Positions 1 through 7,600 of a DNA stretch of 41,328 bases are shown piece by piece. Position numbers and translations under genes: made by a program. The stretch is from Bifidobacterium pullorum DSM 20433. GTDB taxonomy: Bacteria; Actinomycetota; Actinomycetes; Actinomycetales; Bifidobacteriaceae. Numbering within the stretch: position 1 is the stretch's first letter; each line of letters begins with the position of its first letter. The DNA lies in NCBI RefSeq assembly GCF_000771405.1, contig NZ_JDUI01000016.1, positions 1 to 41,328 on the forward strand, read 5' to 3'. The notes beneath the pieces are model-generated. The model did not search any database, was not told where the DNA came from, and saw nothing but the letters and a program-made list of their open reading frames with translations.

Positions 1-402
1 AAACACGCTCTTGAGTTCTCAAACCACCACCGCTCGGCCAACCCGAACCACCCCAGCGGGGCGACCCGCGCCGACCGGCAGCAAGGGAATAACTTACACC
101 AACCCAGCCACCAACGCAAACCAGACCCAACCCAACACCCCCAAAACCCTTGAAACACAACACCACCACCGGCGTGTCGCAAACACCCAAAAAACACGTC
201 GAAACCACCAACAACGGCCGTCACAACCACCAATGACCGCCCAAAAACCATCATCAACGGCACCGCACCGGCGTGTCGCGCCAACTTCAACTCCGGCAAT
301 TGTCCACCGACACCTAGGCGCACACCATGCAACCTCACGTACGTGTTGTCCTATGGAGACGACGGACGACGCGCACCCTCAAATCGTGCTAAGCCTGTAG
401 TC
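1..402 (-). promoter_or_regulatory. probable rRNA operon promoter/leader region (leftward), non-coding
   Basis: No credible gene is seen here; the plus strand is very poor in T and its open frames have low-complexity translations. Read on the minus strand, the first bases give GTTTGAGAACTCAAGAG, which matches the anti-termination-type motif in actinobacterial 16S rRNA leaders. The dyad TTGAG-TT-CTCAA is at 11-22. A minus-strand promoter candidate lies just upstream: -35 TTGCGT at 114-119, a 17-bp spacer, and -10 TAAGTT at 91-96. The motif CACCGGCGTGTCGC occurs twice, near 167-180 and 266-279. I infer that a 16S rRNA gene starts shortly left of position 1. The 16S itself is not visible, so this rests on the leader motif. 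Confidence 0.5.
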
Positions 403-1149
403 ATGAAGAACATCGCAGTATTGACCGGCGCGGGCATCTCCACGTCCGCGGGCATCCCCGACTTCCGCGGGCCGGATGGCGTGTGGACCAAGCATCCAGA
501 GCAGCAGAGCGTCTATGACATCGACGCTTTCCTCTCCGACCGGGAGGCGCGCGAATACTCATGGCGCTGGCAGAAGGAATCACCGGTGTGGAACGCACAA
601 CCCGGCGAGGCGCATAAGGCGCTGGCTCGCCTGGAACAGGCCGGACTGCTCACGCTGCTTGCCACGCAGAACTTCGATGCCCTGCATGAGAAGGCCGGCA
701 ACACCGACAAGGTGATCGTGAACCTGCACGGCACCATCGGCACCTCGCACTGCATGAAATGCCACATGAAGTACAGCACCGCCGACATCATGACCAAGCT
801 CGACGACGAGCCGGACCCGCATTGCCGTCGCAGGCTGCCGTACAGCGGCAATATGCCCTGCAACGGTCTGATCAAGACGGATGTGGTCTACTTCGGCGAA
901 ATGCTGCCGGACGGTGCCATGGAAACCTCCATGCAGCGGGTCTGCCAGGCCGATGAATTCTGGGTGATCGGCTCCACCCTGGAAGTGTTCCCGGCGGCCT
1001 CACTCGTGCCGGTGGCGGCGCAGGCGGGCGTGCCCATCACCATCATGAATATGGGTCGCACGCAGTACGACAGGCTGGCGGCACGCCTCATCCATGAGGA
1101 CATCGCCGTGGCGCTGCCGCGGCTGGTCGACGAAACCATCGCCGAGTGA
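403..1149 (+). CDS. cobB: NAD-dependent protein deacylase, SIR2 family
   Basis: Sirtuin of 248 residues, which would remove acyl groups from protein lysines using NAD+ in the cytoplasm. The start at 403 puts the family N-terminus (KNIAVLTGAGIS) at once after Met; an in-frame upstream ATG at 343 would add 20 residues unlike the family. Visible motifs are GAGIS..GIPDFRG for NAD binding, QNFDALHEKAG, and the catalytic His in NLHGT. The zinc site has two pairs of Cys: CMKC, then the Cys in DPHC and MPCNG. The C-terminal Rossmann part carries VIGSTLEVFPAA. There is no clear Shine-Dalgarno site, so translation may be leaderless or weak. It converges on the ThrE-type gene, with a long hairpin between them. 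Confidence 0.9.
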   Translation: MKNIAVLTGAGISTSAGIPDFRGPDGVWTKHPEQQSVYDIDAFLSDREAREYSWRWQKESPVWNAQPGEAHKALARLEQAGLLTLLATQNFDALHEKAGNTDKVIVNLHGTIGTSHCMKCHMKYSTADIMTKLDDEPDPHCRRRLPYSGNMPCNGLIKTDVVYFGEMLPDGAMETSMQRVCQADEFWVIGSTLEVFPAASLVPVAAQAGVPITIMNMGRTQYDRLAARLIHEDIAVALPRLVDETIAE

Positions 1150-1230
1150 GGTTCGCACTACCTCAGGATTCGATTATCGGATGACGGAATATGGCCGATG
1201 TGGGATCCGATCCTTGAAGTAGTGCGAACC
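1150..1230. terminator. long imperfect hairpin filling the convergent gap
   Basis: The 12-bp arms GGTTCGCACTAC (1150-1161) and GTAGTGCGAACC (1219-1230) are perfect. Pairing continues imperfectly inward (AGGATTCGAT against ATCCGATCCT), giving arms of about 25 bp. The structure begins right after the sirtuin stop and ends just before the convergent gene's stop codon. There is no T-run. It probably ends transcription from both sides. Confidence 0.6.
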
Positions 1231-1231
1231 G

Positions 1232-2950
1232 CTATACGTCGTACCGCCAGGACTTGTCGGTGATCACCCGGGCCATGGCCAGGCCGATCGGCAGGCAGAC
1301 GATGACCATGAACGCGCGGAACGCCCAATCCAAGGCGAGCTGCGTATCGAACTGGCCCAAGTGGAACATCGCCCGGTACAGATACATGCCCGGCACCATG
1401 ATCACGATGGACGGCACCGTCAGGCAGATGCGCGGGTAATCCAGATACCTGGGCAGCCAGCCTCGCCGCACCGACGCCCGCCAGGCGGCGGCGAGCATGC
1501 CCGCCAGCAGGGCACCGATGAAGGCCCCCGCCTCGGCGGGCATCCCGTAATCGACGATGATCAGACGGAACGTATCGGTGATGGCGCCGATGGTGGCCGC
1601 CACCAGACACATGCGCTGCGGGGAGTTGAACAACACGGAGAACCCCCAGACGCCCACGAAGGCGGCCACGAAACGCAGGCAGTTGTTCAGCAGCGGGTCC
1701 AATCCCAGCGGTTCGAACCCTTCCGGGTTCAGATGCACCACAAACGCGATCATCCACCCGGCCAGCGTGGCCATCAGGATGATCGACAGGGTATAACACA
1801 GCCGCTGAATGCCGGACGGGAAATCGATCTTCGCGATATCCAGACCTCCGGTGATCAGCGGGAAACCGGGGATGACGAACAGCATGGCCCCGATGTACGC
1901 GGTATCGTGCTGCAGGGCCACCGGATCGATCAGCCCTATCGCGCGCAACATGCCCGTGCATGCGAGCGCGGCGACCGCCACGCACACGAAGGTGACGAAG
2001 AACTGGTTCAGATGTTTGGCGAACAGCCGCCGGCGCAGCCACTGGCCCAATCCGGCGCCGACGAACGCCCCCACCATGTCGTACGCGCCGCCTCCCAGCA
2101 GGAACACGAACGCGGCGCAGGCGATGCCTGCCGCCAGACCGGACTGCCATGGCGCGTACAGCGGTTTGCGGCGTTCGATCAGGTCCAGCCGGTCATGGGC
2201 CTGCTGCACGGTCAATGCGGGGATGTCACGCCCCGCATCCCCCTCCTCGGCGAGGTGGTCGAAGTGTTCGGCGTACCGTTTCGGCATCCGCCGGGTCTGG
2301 GGTTTGGATTCCGCTGAATCCGCGCTCCCGTTGGCATCGTCCCGGCCGCCGTCTCCGTCTTCGGGCCGTTCCTGTGACGTTATGGCGTCGATGATTTCCT
2401 GCGCGGTCTCCTGGGCCTCCTGGTCCTTCTCCACGGCCCTCATCAGCGAGGTGCGCGCCTCGGGATCGTCCAGATGCTCGACCAGTTCCTCGGACACCAC
2501 CGACTGCGCGTGGTATACCGAGCCTTTGCCCAGATGCACATTGAACCAGTCCGCGAAATGTTCCAGCAGCCAGATGCGTTCGGTGTTCACACCAGTGGTC
2601 GGCAGGTCGATGACCTCGGTGATGCGGCTGCGCCCGTCGGTGCACGTGGCCGCGATATCGGTCAGGTTCACGTCCGCCCGTACATGAACGCCCAGCGGGT
2701 AGGCGATGCGGTGCATCATCTCCCGGACGCGGAAACTGCCGGTTCCGGCACCCAGGTCCAGCATGCCGACGCGTACGATCACGCTGGCCTTGGCGGCGAT
2801 GCCCGCCTCCGCGATCGGCTTGTCCCAATCGCGTTCGATATCCTCCATATCCAACGGGATGGAGTGCGTGTGATAGTTGCTGACGGCCTTGGCCGTGCCA
2901 TCGTTCTGCTCGCGCCGGAATCTCACGATTCCAGTAGTACCGCACGGCAT
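1232..2950 (-). CDS. threonine/serine exporter (ThrE) family membrane protein
   Basis: Multi-spanning protein of the ThrE/DUF1212 family, whose members export threonine and serine. The N-terminal half carries the soluble ThrE signature (MLDLGAGTGSFRVREMM, then GVHVRADVNLTDI). A charged linker follows, rich in D, E and S. The C-terminal half has about ten hydrophobic segments, including FVFLLGGGAYDMVGAFVGAG and AGAFIGALLAGMLAAAW. With the Met at 2950 the protein is 572 residues; a Met at 2848 would give 538. Neither has a good Shine-Dalgarno site, and a GTG between them is also possible, so the N-terminus is uncertain. It diverges from ppc. Substrate is inferred from the family only. Confidence 0.85.
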   Translation of the reverse strand: MPCGTTGIVRFRREQNDGTAKAVSNYHTHSIPLDMEDIERDWDKPIAEAGIAAKASVIVRVGMLDLGAGTGSFRVREMMHRIAYPLGVHVRADVNLTDIAATCTDGRSRITEVIDLPTTGVNTERIWLLEHFADWFNVHLGKGSVYHAQSVVSEELVEHLDDPEARTSLMRAVEKDQEAQETAQEIIDAITSQERPEDGDGGRDDANGSADSAESKPQTRRMPKRYAEHFDHLAEEGDAGRDIPALTVQQAHDRLDLIERRKPLYAPWQSGLAAGIACAAFVFLLGGGAYDMVGAFVGAGLGQWLRRRLFAKHLNQFFVTFVCVAVAALACTGMLRAIGLIDPVALQHDTAYIGAMLFVIPGFPLITGGLDIAKIDFPSGIQRLCYTLSIILMATLAGWMIAFVVHLNPEGFEPLGLDPLLNNCLRFVAAFVGVWGFSVLFNSPQRMCLVAATIGAITDTFRLIIVDYGMPAEAGAFIGALLAGMLAAAWRASVRRGWLPRYLDYPRICLTVPSIVIMVPGMYLYRAMFHLGQFDTQLALDWAFRAFMVIVCLPIGLAMARVITDKSWRYDV

Positions 2951-3021
2951 GCCCGTATCCGATCCGCCGCGGCAGCCGTCGCGCATCATACCGGCATGAT
3001 GCGCATGATGTGAACACCGTG

Positions 3022-3052
3022 TTACCGTCCTTCCAGAGACAAGTCGTACAAT
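3022..3052 (+). promoter_or_regulatory. candidate ppc promoter
   Basis: A good -10 hexamer, TACAAT, is at 3047-3052. A weak -35 (TTACCG, 3022-3027) is 19 bp upstream. It lies in the divergent gap about 130 bp before the ppc start. The spacing is longer than ideal, so only the -10 is convincing. Confidence 0.35.
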
Positions 3053-3178
3053 AAACGGGACAACCGCCGGACCCTGCGGCTTTGGGTTCGCAACGGTCGG
3101 CCAACACAACCACGGAGGAGCCGTGGATGGCCGACTGACCGAGCAACCGCAGACCGGGGCAAAGGAGGTCCGATTTAC

Positions 3179-5926
3179 ATGACAGATAACAATCACGCCA
3201 TCACCGAGGAGCTGGCCGTTGTGGCTCCGGTGGGCGCGAAGGGGGATGAGGAGCACGAGCTGCCGCCCTCGCTGCGAAACAACATGGAGCTGTGTCTGCA
3301 GATCCTGCGCGAGGTACTCAAGGAGTTCGATCCCAAGCTGCTCGCCATGTTCGACGAGGTCCGCACCGACGCCGTCGAAGCCAGCGCCGAGCATTTCGCC
3401 GGGGTCCTGGAGGATCCCGATCCGGAAAACGATGGACTGCGCAAGGCGGTCGAAGTCATCGACACGATGAGTTTGCACGACGCCCAGCTGATGGCGCGTG
3501 CGTTCACCACCTATTTCCATCTGGCGAACCTGTGTGAGGAGAACCACCGTGTGGCGGTGCTGCGCCAGCGCGAATCCGAGGTGGACGACCAGCAGGCCGT
3601 CGACCCTGTCAATGCGCTGACCGTGGCCTACCATCAGCTGATCACCGAGATGGGCCCGGCCAAGGCCAAGGCGCTGCTGGACAAGCTGGAGTTCCACCCC
3701 GTGTTCACCGCGCACCCGACCGAGGCCCGCCGCAAGGCCGTGGAAGGCAAGATCCGCCGCATCGCCGATCTGCTCGACATCCGCCCGCTGCTCGGCGGTT
3801 CCGAGAAGCGTGAGAACTACCGTCGTCTGTTCAACGAGATCGACGCGCTGTTCCGTACCTCCCCGATCGAGCATCGCAAGCCGACCCCGGTCGAAGAGGC
3901 CAACACCATCATCGACATCTTCGATTCCACACTGTTCAACACGATTCCCCAGGTCTACCGTCGGTTCGACGACTGGCTGCTGGGCGACCAGGCTGGTCTG
4001 GTGGAGCCGGCCTGCCCCGCGTTCTTCCATCCGGGCAGCTGGATCGGCTCGGACCGCGACGGCAACCCGAACGTCACCGCCAAGGTGAGTCGCCAAGTGG
4101 CGCGCAACTTCAGCGATCACGTGATCGCCGCATTGGAGGAGGCCACCCGCACCGTCGGCAAGAACCTGACGATGGACTCCGAGGCGACCCCCGCCAGCGA
4201 GGAGCTCAAACTGCTGTGGGGCCGTCAGAAGGAGATGAGCGAGCGGCTGACCGACAACGCCGATCAGCTCTCCGTCAAGGAGCCGCACCGCGCGGTCATG
4301 CTGGTCATGGCCGACCGCCTGCATTACACGATCGCCCGCGACACCGATCTGATGTACCACAGCTGTGAGGATTTCCTCGCCGATCTGAAGATCGTGCAGC
4401 GTTCCCTGGCCGCCAGCGACCCGCGTTCGGCGTACGGCCCGCTGCAGGACCTGATCTGGCAGGCCGAGACCTTCGGCTTCCATATGGTCGAGATGGAGTT
4501 CCGTCAGCATTCCGTCGTGCACTCGCGCGCCCTGGAGGACATCCGCGAGCATGGCCTGCACGGCGAGCGTGGCCCGCTGCAGCCGATGACGCAGGAGGTG
4601 CTCGACACCTTCCGCGCGCTCGGCGCCATCCAGAAGCGCAACGGCATGAAGGCCGCCGGCCGCTACATCATCTCGTTCACCAAGTCGGCGCAGAACGTGC
4701 GCGACGTGTATGAGCTGAACCGTCTGGCCTTCTCCAACCCGAAGGACGTGCCGGCCATCGACGTCATCCCGCTGTTCGAGCAGCTGGAGGATCTGCAGAA
4801 CTCGGTGAACGTGCTCGACGAGATCATCAAGATTCCGGAGATGCAGGCCCGGCTCAAGGCCACCGGCGGCAAGATGGAGGTCATGCTCGGCTACTCGGAT
4901 TCCTCGAAGGACGCCGGCCCGACCACCTCGATCTTCGCGCTGCACGAGGCCGAGGGCAAGATCGTCGAATGGGCGGAGCACAACGGTATCGACCTGACGC
5001 TGTTCCATGGCCGCGGCGGCGCCGTCGGCCGCGGCGGCGGCCCGGCGAACCGCGCGGTGCTGGCCCAGCCGAAGGGTTCGGTCAACTGCCGGTTCAAGCT
5101 CACCGAGCAGGGCGAGGTCATCTTCGCCCGCTACGGCAACCCGACGCTGGCCGTCCGCCATATCGAATCGGTCGCCGCGGCCACGCTGCTGCAGTCCGCG
5201 CCGAGCATCGAGAAGACCAACACCGAGATGACCGAGAAGTACGCGGACATGACCCAGCAGCTCAACGACGCCTCGCATGAGCGATTCCTCGACCTGCTTG
5301 GCACCCCGGACTTCGCGCCGTGGTTCTCAATCGTCACGCCGCTGACCGAGGTCGGTCTGCTGCCGATTGGTTCGCGCCCGGCCAAGCGTGGTCTGGGCGC
5401 CAAGTCGCTGGACGATCTGCGCACGATCCCGTGGGTGTTCGCCTGGGCGCAGGCGCGCATCAACCTGGCCGCATGGTATGGCCTGGGTACCGCCTGCGAG
5501 CAGTTCGGCGACCTGGATACGCTGCGTCAGGCGTACAAGGAGTGGCCGCTGTTCTCCACGTTCATCGACAACATCGAGATGTCGATCGCCAAGACCGACG
5601 AGCGCATCGCCAAGATGTACCTGGCGTTGGACGACCGCGAGGACCTCAACGAGAAGGTGCTGGGCGAGATGGAGCTCACCCGCGAGTGGGTGCTTCGCAT
5701 CGTCGGCGACGAGTGGCCGTTGGAGCACCGTCACGTGCTCGGCCAGGCCATTCGCATCCGCTCGCCGTATGTGGACGCGCTCTCGCTCACCCAGGTGCTG
5801 GCGCTCAAGTCGCTGCGTCGCCGCGTGGACAAGGAGGAGCTCAGCCAGAGCCAGCAGGCCGGGTTCATCTACCTGATCCTGTGCACCGTGTCGGGTGTCG
5901 CCGCCGGCCTGCAGAACACCGGCTGA
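3179..5926 (+). CDS. ppc: phosphoenolpyruvate carboxylase
   Basis: Cytoplasmic PEP carboxylase of 915 residues, full family length, converting PEP and bicarbonate to oxaloacetate. In an organism with an incomplete TCA cycle this supplies aspartate- and glutamate-family precursors. The catalytic His lies in VFTAHPTEARRKAV (about residues 174-187). The mobile-loop signature FHGRGGAVGRGGGP is near 609-622. The C-terminus is the family QNTG. A full Shine-Dalgarno site AAAGGAGGT (3161-3169) fixes the start. The gene is monocistronic and ends in a long hairpin. The large open frame on the opposite strand is a codon-bias artefact. Confidence 0.97.
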   Translation: MTDNNHAITEELAVVAPVGAKGDEEHELPPSLRNNMELCLQILREVLKEFDPKLLAMFDEVRTDAVEASAEHFAGVLEDPDPENDGLRKAVEVIDTMSLHDAQLMARAFTTYFHLANLCEENHRVAVLRQRESEVDDQQAVDPVNALTVAYHQLITEMGPAKAKALLDKLEFHPVFTAHPTEARRKAVEGKIRRIADLLDIRPLLGGSEKRENYRRLFNEIDALFRTSPIEHRKPTPVEEANTIIDIFDSTLFNTIPQVYRRFDDWLLGDQAGLVEPACPAFFHPGSWIGSDRDGNPNVTAKVSRQVARNFSDHVIAALEEATRTVGKNLTMDSEATPASEELKLLWGRQKEMSERLTDNADQLSVKEPHRAVMLVMADRLHYTIARDTDLMYHSCEDFLADLKIVQRSLAASDPRSAYGPLQDLIWQAETFGFHMVEMEFRQHSVVHSRALEDIREHGLHGERGPLQPMTQEVLDTFRALGAIQKRNGMKAAGRYIISFTKSAQNVRDVYELNRLAFSNPKDVPAIDVIPLFEQLEDLQNSVNVLDEIIKIPEMQARLKATGGKMEVMLGYSDSSKDAGPTTSIFALHEAEGKIVEWAEHNGIDLTLFHGRGGAVGRGGGPANRAVLAQPKGSVNCRFKLTEQGEVIFARYGNPTLAVRHIESVAAATLLQSAPSIEKTNTEMTEKYADMTQQLNDASHERFLDLLGTPDFAPWFSIVTPLTEVGLLPIGSRPAKRGLGAKSLDDLRTIPWVFAWAQARINLAAWYGLGTACEQFGDLDTLRQAYKEWPLFSTFIDNIEMSIAKTDERIAKMYLALDDREDLNEKVLGEMELTREWVLRIVGDEWPLEHRHVLGQAIRIRSPYVDALSLTQVLALKSLRRRVDKEELSQSQQAGFIYLILCTVSGVAAGLQNTG

Positions 5927-5948
5927 TTCGAAGCCTCTGCGCCATTGC

Positions 5949-6005
5949 GGGGCCCTGCGTATGCGGAACGTCGCCATGTTCGGCGACCCGCACGCGCAGG
6001 GCCCC
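5949..6005 (+). terminator. ppc terminator hairpin
   Basis: The outer arms GGGGCCCTGCG (5949-5959) and CGCAGGGCCCC (5995-6005) pair perfectly. An inner stem GTCGCC (5970-5975) pairs with GGCGAC (5982-5987). It starts about 20 bp after the ppc stop. No T-run follows, so it is a strong GC hairpin rather than a textbook intrinsic terminator. Confidence 0.65.
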
Positions 6006-6040
6006 GCCCGTATACGCGCAGCAGCGCAAAACCGCTTCGA

Positions 6041-6380
6041 TTAGACCTGCGCGATCTCGATCAGACGGATCGTTTCGGGATGGCAGCGGGGGATGCGCAC
6101 GCCGATCGTACCCAGAGCCGCACCGGTGATGGTGGCGTCCGGACCCAATGGGCCCGACTCCGGCAGCGGATCCCAGTCGCGGCGGGACGCCTCCCGCAGC
6201 ACGTCCTCGGCCTCATCAGCCATCGGACCCGCCCACCGCAGCCGGTAGCGCGCGTCCGGAACCAACCCGGGAACACGCAGCCACACGCCGCGGCTGGAGG
6301 GCGACTCCTCATACTGCACGTGGGCGATGATCGCCCGGGAGGCGTCGCCGCCTTGCTGCCAACCGAACGGATCAGCCCAC
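6041..6380 (-). pseudogene. C-terminal remnant of GH36 alpha-galactosidase
   Basis: An open frame running to 6502 ends in about 113 residues resembling the C-terminal beta-sandwich of bifidobacterial GH36 alpha-galactosidases. Recognisable pieces are RAIIAHVQYEESPSSRGVWL, LRVPGLVPDARYRLRWAGP and the terminal IPRCHPETIRLIEI. The catalytic (beta/alpha)8 barrel, with its nucleophile and acid aspartates, is missing. The residues before about WADPFGWQQGG do not look like the family and read through a small inverted-repeat element. No start or Shine-Dalgarno site serves the fragment. I infer a gene reduced by deletion to its last part. The family assignment is from recalled sequence character and needs a search. 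Confidence 0.6.
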
Positions 6381-6409
6381 GGTAGCGTCGCTGCAGACGT
6401 ACCCCACGA

Positions 6410-6538
6410 TGTAGGCAGATTATCCCTCAAGTAGGCAGGTGGATTGGAGCAACACTCAGCCCGCGATGACGGAATCAGGCCGTTTTCCGGAAAGAGACCC
6501 ACGGATGACCTGCCTACTTAGGCGCCCATCTGCCTACA
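6410..6538. mobile_element. 129-bp MITE-like element with 31-bp inverted ends
   Basis: The end blocks 6410-6440 and 6508-6538 are inverted copies, each 31 bp. They match at both outer parts (TGTAGGCAGAT and AAGTAGGCAGGT) and differ only in the middle. Each end therefore carries GTAGGCAG twice, 20 bp apart. The element begins TG and ends CA, and repeated sub-blocks inside the ends recall IS21-family termini. No transposase and no clear target-site duplication is seen. It could instead be a set of regulator-binding sites. Confidence 0.5.
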
Positions 6539-6876
6539 AAAGCAGAATTCCTCACCAAGACGTACCGCGTCGTCTCGCACCTTTCTCACAGCTCCCCTTT
6601 CATTCCCCTTTCACGAGTTCCAACATGAAAGAATCCTCCGCCAACACGTTAGATTTCGCGCTTCAAGCCAACCACAACGACGTTTCGGGGCGGGTGTCAC
6701 ACGGCATCGCCAGCTTGCAAATGTACGAAATCGGATTATCATGAAATAAGACTGTCCGAACTTTGACAAAGCAAGCCGCAGCGATCATCGATTGCCGCGG
6801 CTTTCCTGACGTCAGAGACGAATCGGCATCAGGAATATCGTTGTACGGAAACCTCGGCCTCAGGTAACGACAACGG
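6539..6876. other. non-coding stretch upstream of the MarR gene
   Basis: No supported gene. The only clear structure is a hairpin with arms AAGCCGC (6774-6780) and GCGGCTT, followed by TTCC near 6803, resembling a weak rightward terminator. It fits decayed DNA left after loss of the alpha-galactosidase locus. Confidence 0.4.
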
Positions 6877-6915
6877 ATGCGACCGACGCCCGAGCCCCAT
6901 TCGGACCGGTACGCT

Positions 6916-6955
6916 GCATACGCCGGCAAGGCGTATACACCAACACGACGTATAC
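6916..6955. promoter_or_regulatory. candidate MarR operator
   Basis: The inverted repeat GCATACGCC-ggcaa-GGCGTATAC (6916-6938) has one mismatch between its 9-bp arms. A second GTATAC palindrome follows at 6950-6955, 17 bp from the first GTATAC (6933-6938). The position, 55-95 bp upstream of the regulator, suits autoregulation. Inferred from symmetry only. Confidence 0.45.
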
Positions 6956-7008
6956 AACGACACAGTGCACGCACCGACACGACACATGACAGAAAACGAG
7001 GGATGGCC

Positions 7009-7593
7009 ATGTCCGACAACGCGACAACACTGCTGGAGCAGTTCAACCGCTCCTGGAAGGGCATCGACCGCGTCTACCACGAGATCGCCCGACGCAGCGG
7101 CCTGTCCGACTGCGCGTTCTGGATCCTGTACGCCCTGCGCGACGCCGGTACCGCCATGCCGCAGAACGAGCTTTCCCAGGTCTGGCTGTACAGCAGGCAG
7201 ACCGTGTCTTCCACCCTGCGTCAGCTTGAGGAACGCGGACTCATCAGCGTCCGGTACGCCGCCGGCAGCCGGCGAGACAAACAGATCAGCCTGACCGAGG
7301 ACGGTGAACGCTTCACCGGTGTCTACATCGAGCCGGCCATGCAGGCGGAGAAGAAGGCACTGATGGCGCTTGACGCGCAGGACCGGGATGCGCTGATTGC
7401 TGGCATCGACCGATACGCGGGACTGCTCAACGACGCGATGGAGGCCATACGCCTCCCCGGCCCGGCACCGGTTCGGGACGCCGACCAGCTGGCGGCGGAC
7501 GGACCGGACGCCACGGACGCCACGGAAGCCACGGAAGCACCCGACACTTCAAATGACACCGAACCGAACGACTTGACCCAGGAAGGAGAGTAG
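7009..7593 (+). CDS. MarR-family transcriptional regulator
   Basis: Winged-helix regulator of about 194 residues. The DNA-binding part is recognisable as MPQNELSQVWLYSRQTVSST followed by the wing LISVRYAAGSRRDKQISLTE. The C-terminus is an unusual acidic tail with repeated DAT/EAT units (about residues 160-194), probably disordered. The start at 7009 is chosen because GAGGG lies six bases upstream; the ATG at 7003 is too close to that site. The gene is 7 bp from the first ABC gene and surely co-transcribed. By analogy with MarR/ABC pairs it should repress its own operon and respond to a transported compound. Confidence 0.88.
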   Translation: MSDNATTLLEQFNRSWKGIDRVYHEIARRSGLSDCAFWILYALRDAGTAMPQNELSQVWLYSRQTVSSTLRQLEERGLISVRYAAGSRRDKQISLTEDGERFTGVYIEPAMQAEKKALMALDAQDRDALIAGIDRYAGLLNDAMEAIRLPGPAPVRDADQLAADGPDATDATEATEAPDTSNDTEPNDLTQEGE

Positions 7594-7600
7594 AACACCC

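Noticed and set aside
11..400. 129-residue frame at the window start
   Set aside because: Thr/Pro/Gln-rich low complexity, no ribosome-binding site, and it overlaps the inferred rRNA leader on the other strand.
1232..5278. One very long minus-strand frame of 1348 residues covering the ThrE gene and ppc
   Set aside because: Only the part up to about 2950 is ThrE-like; the rest is antisense to ppc and is an open shadow frame caused by GC-rich codon use.
6439..6744. 101-residue plus-strand frame after the inverted-repeat element
   Set aside because: No ribosome-binding site and no recognisable domain; it runs through the element's right end.
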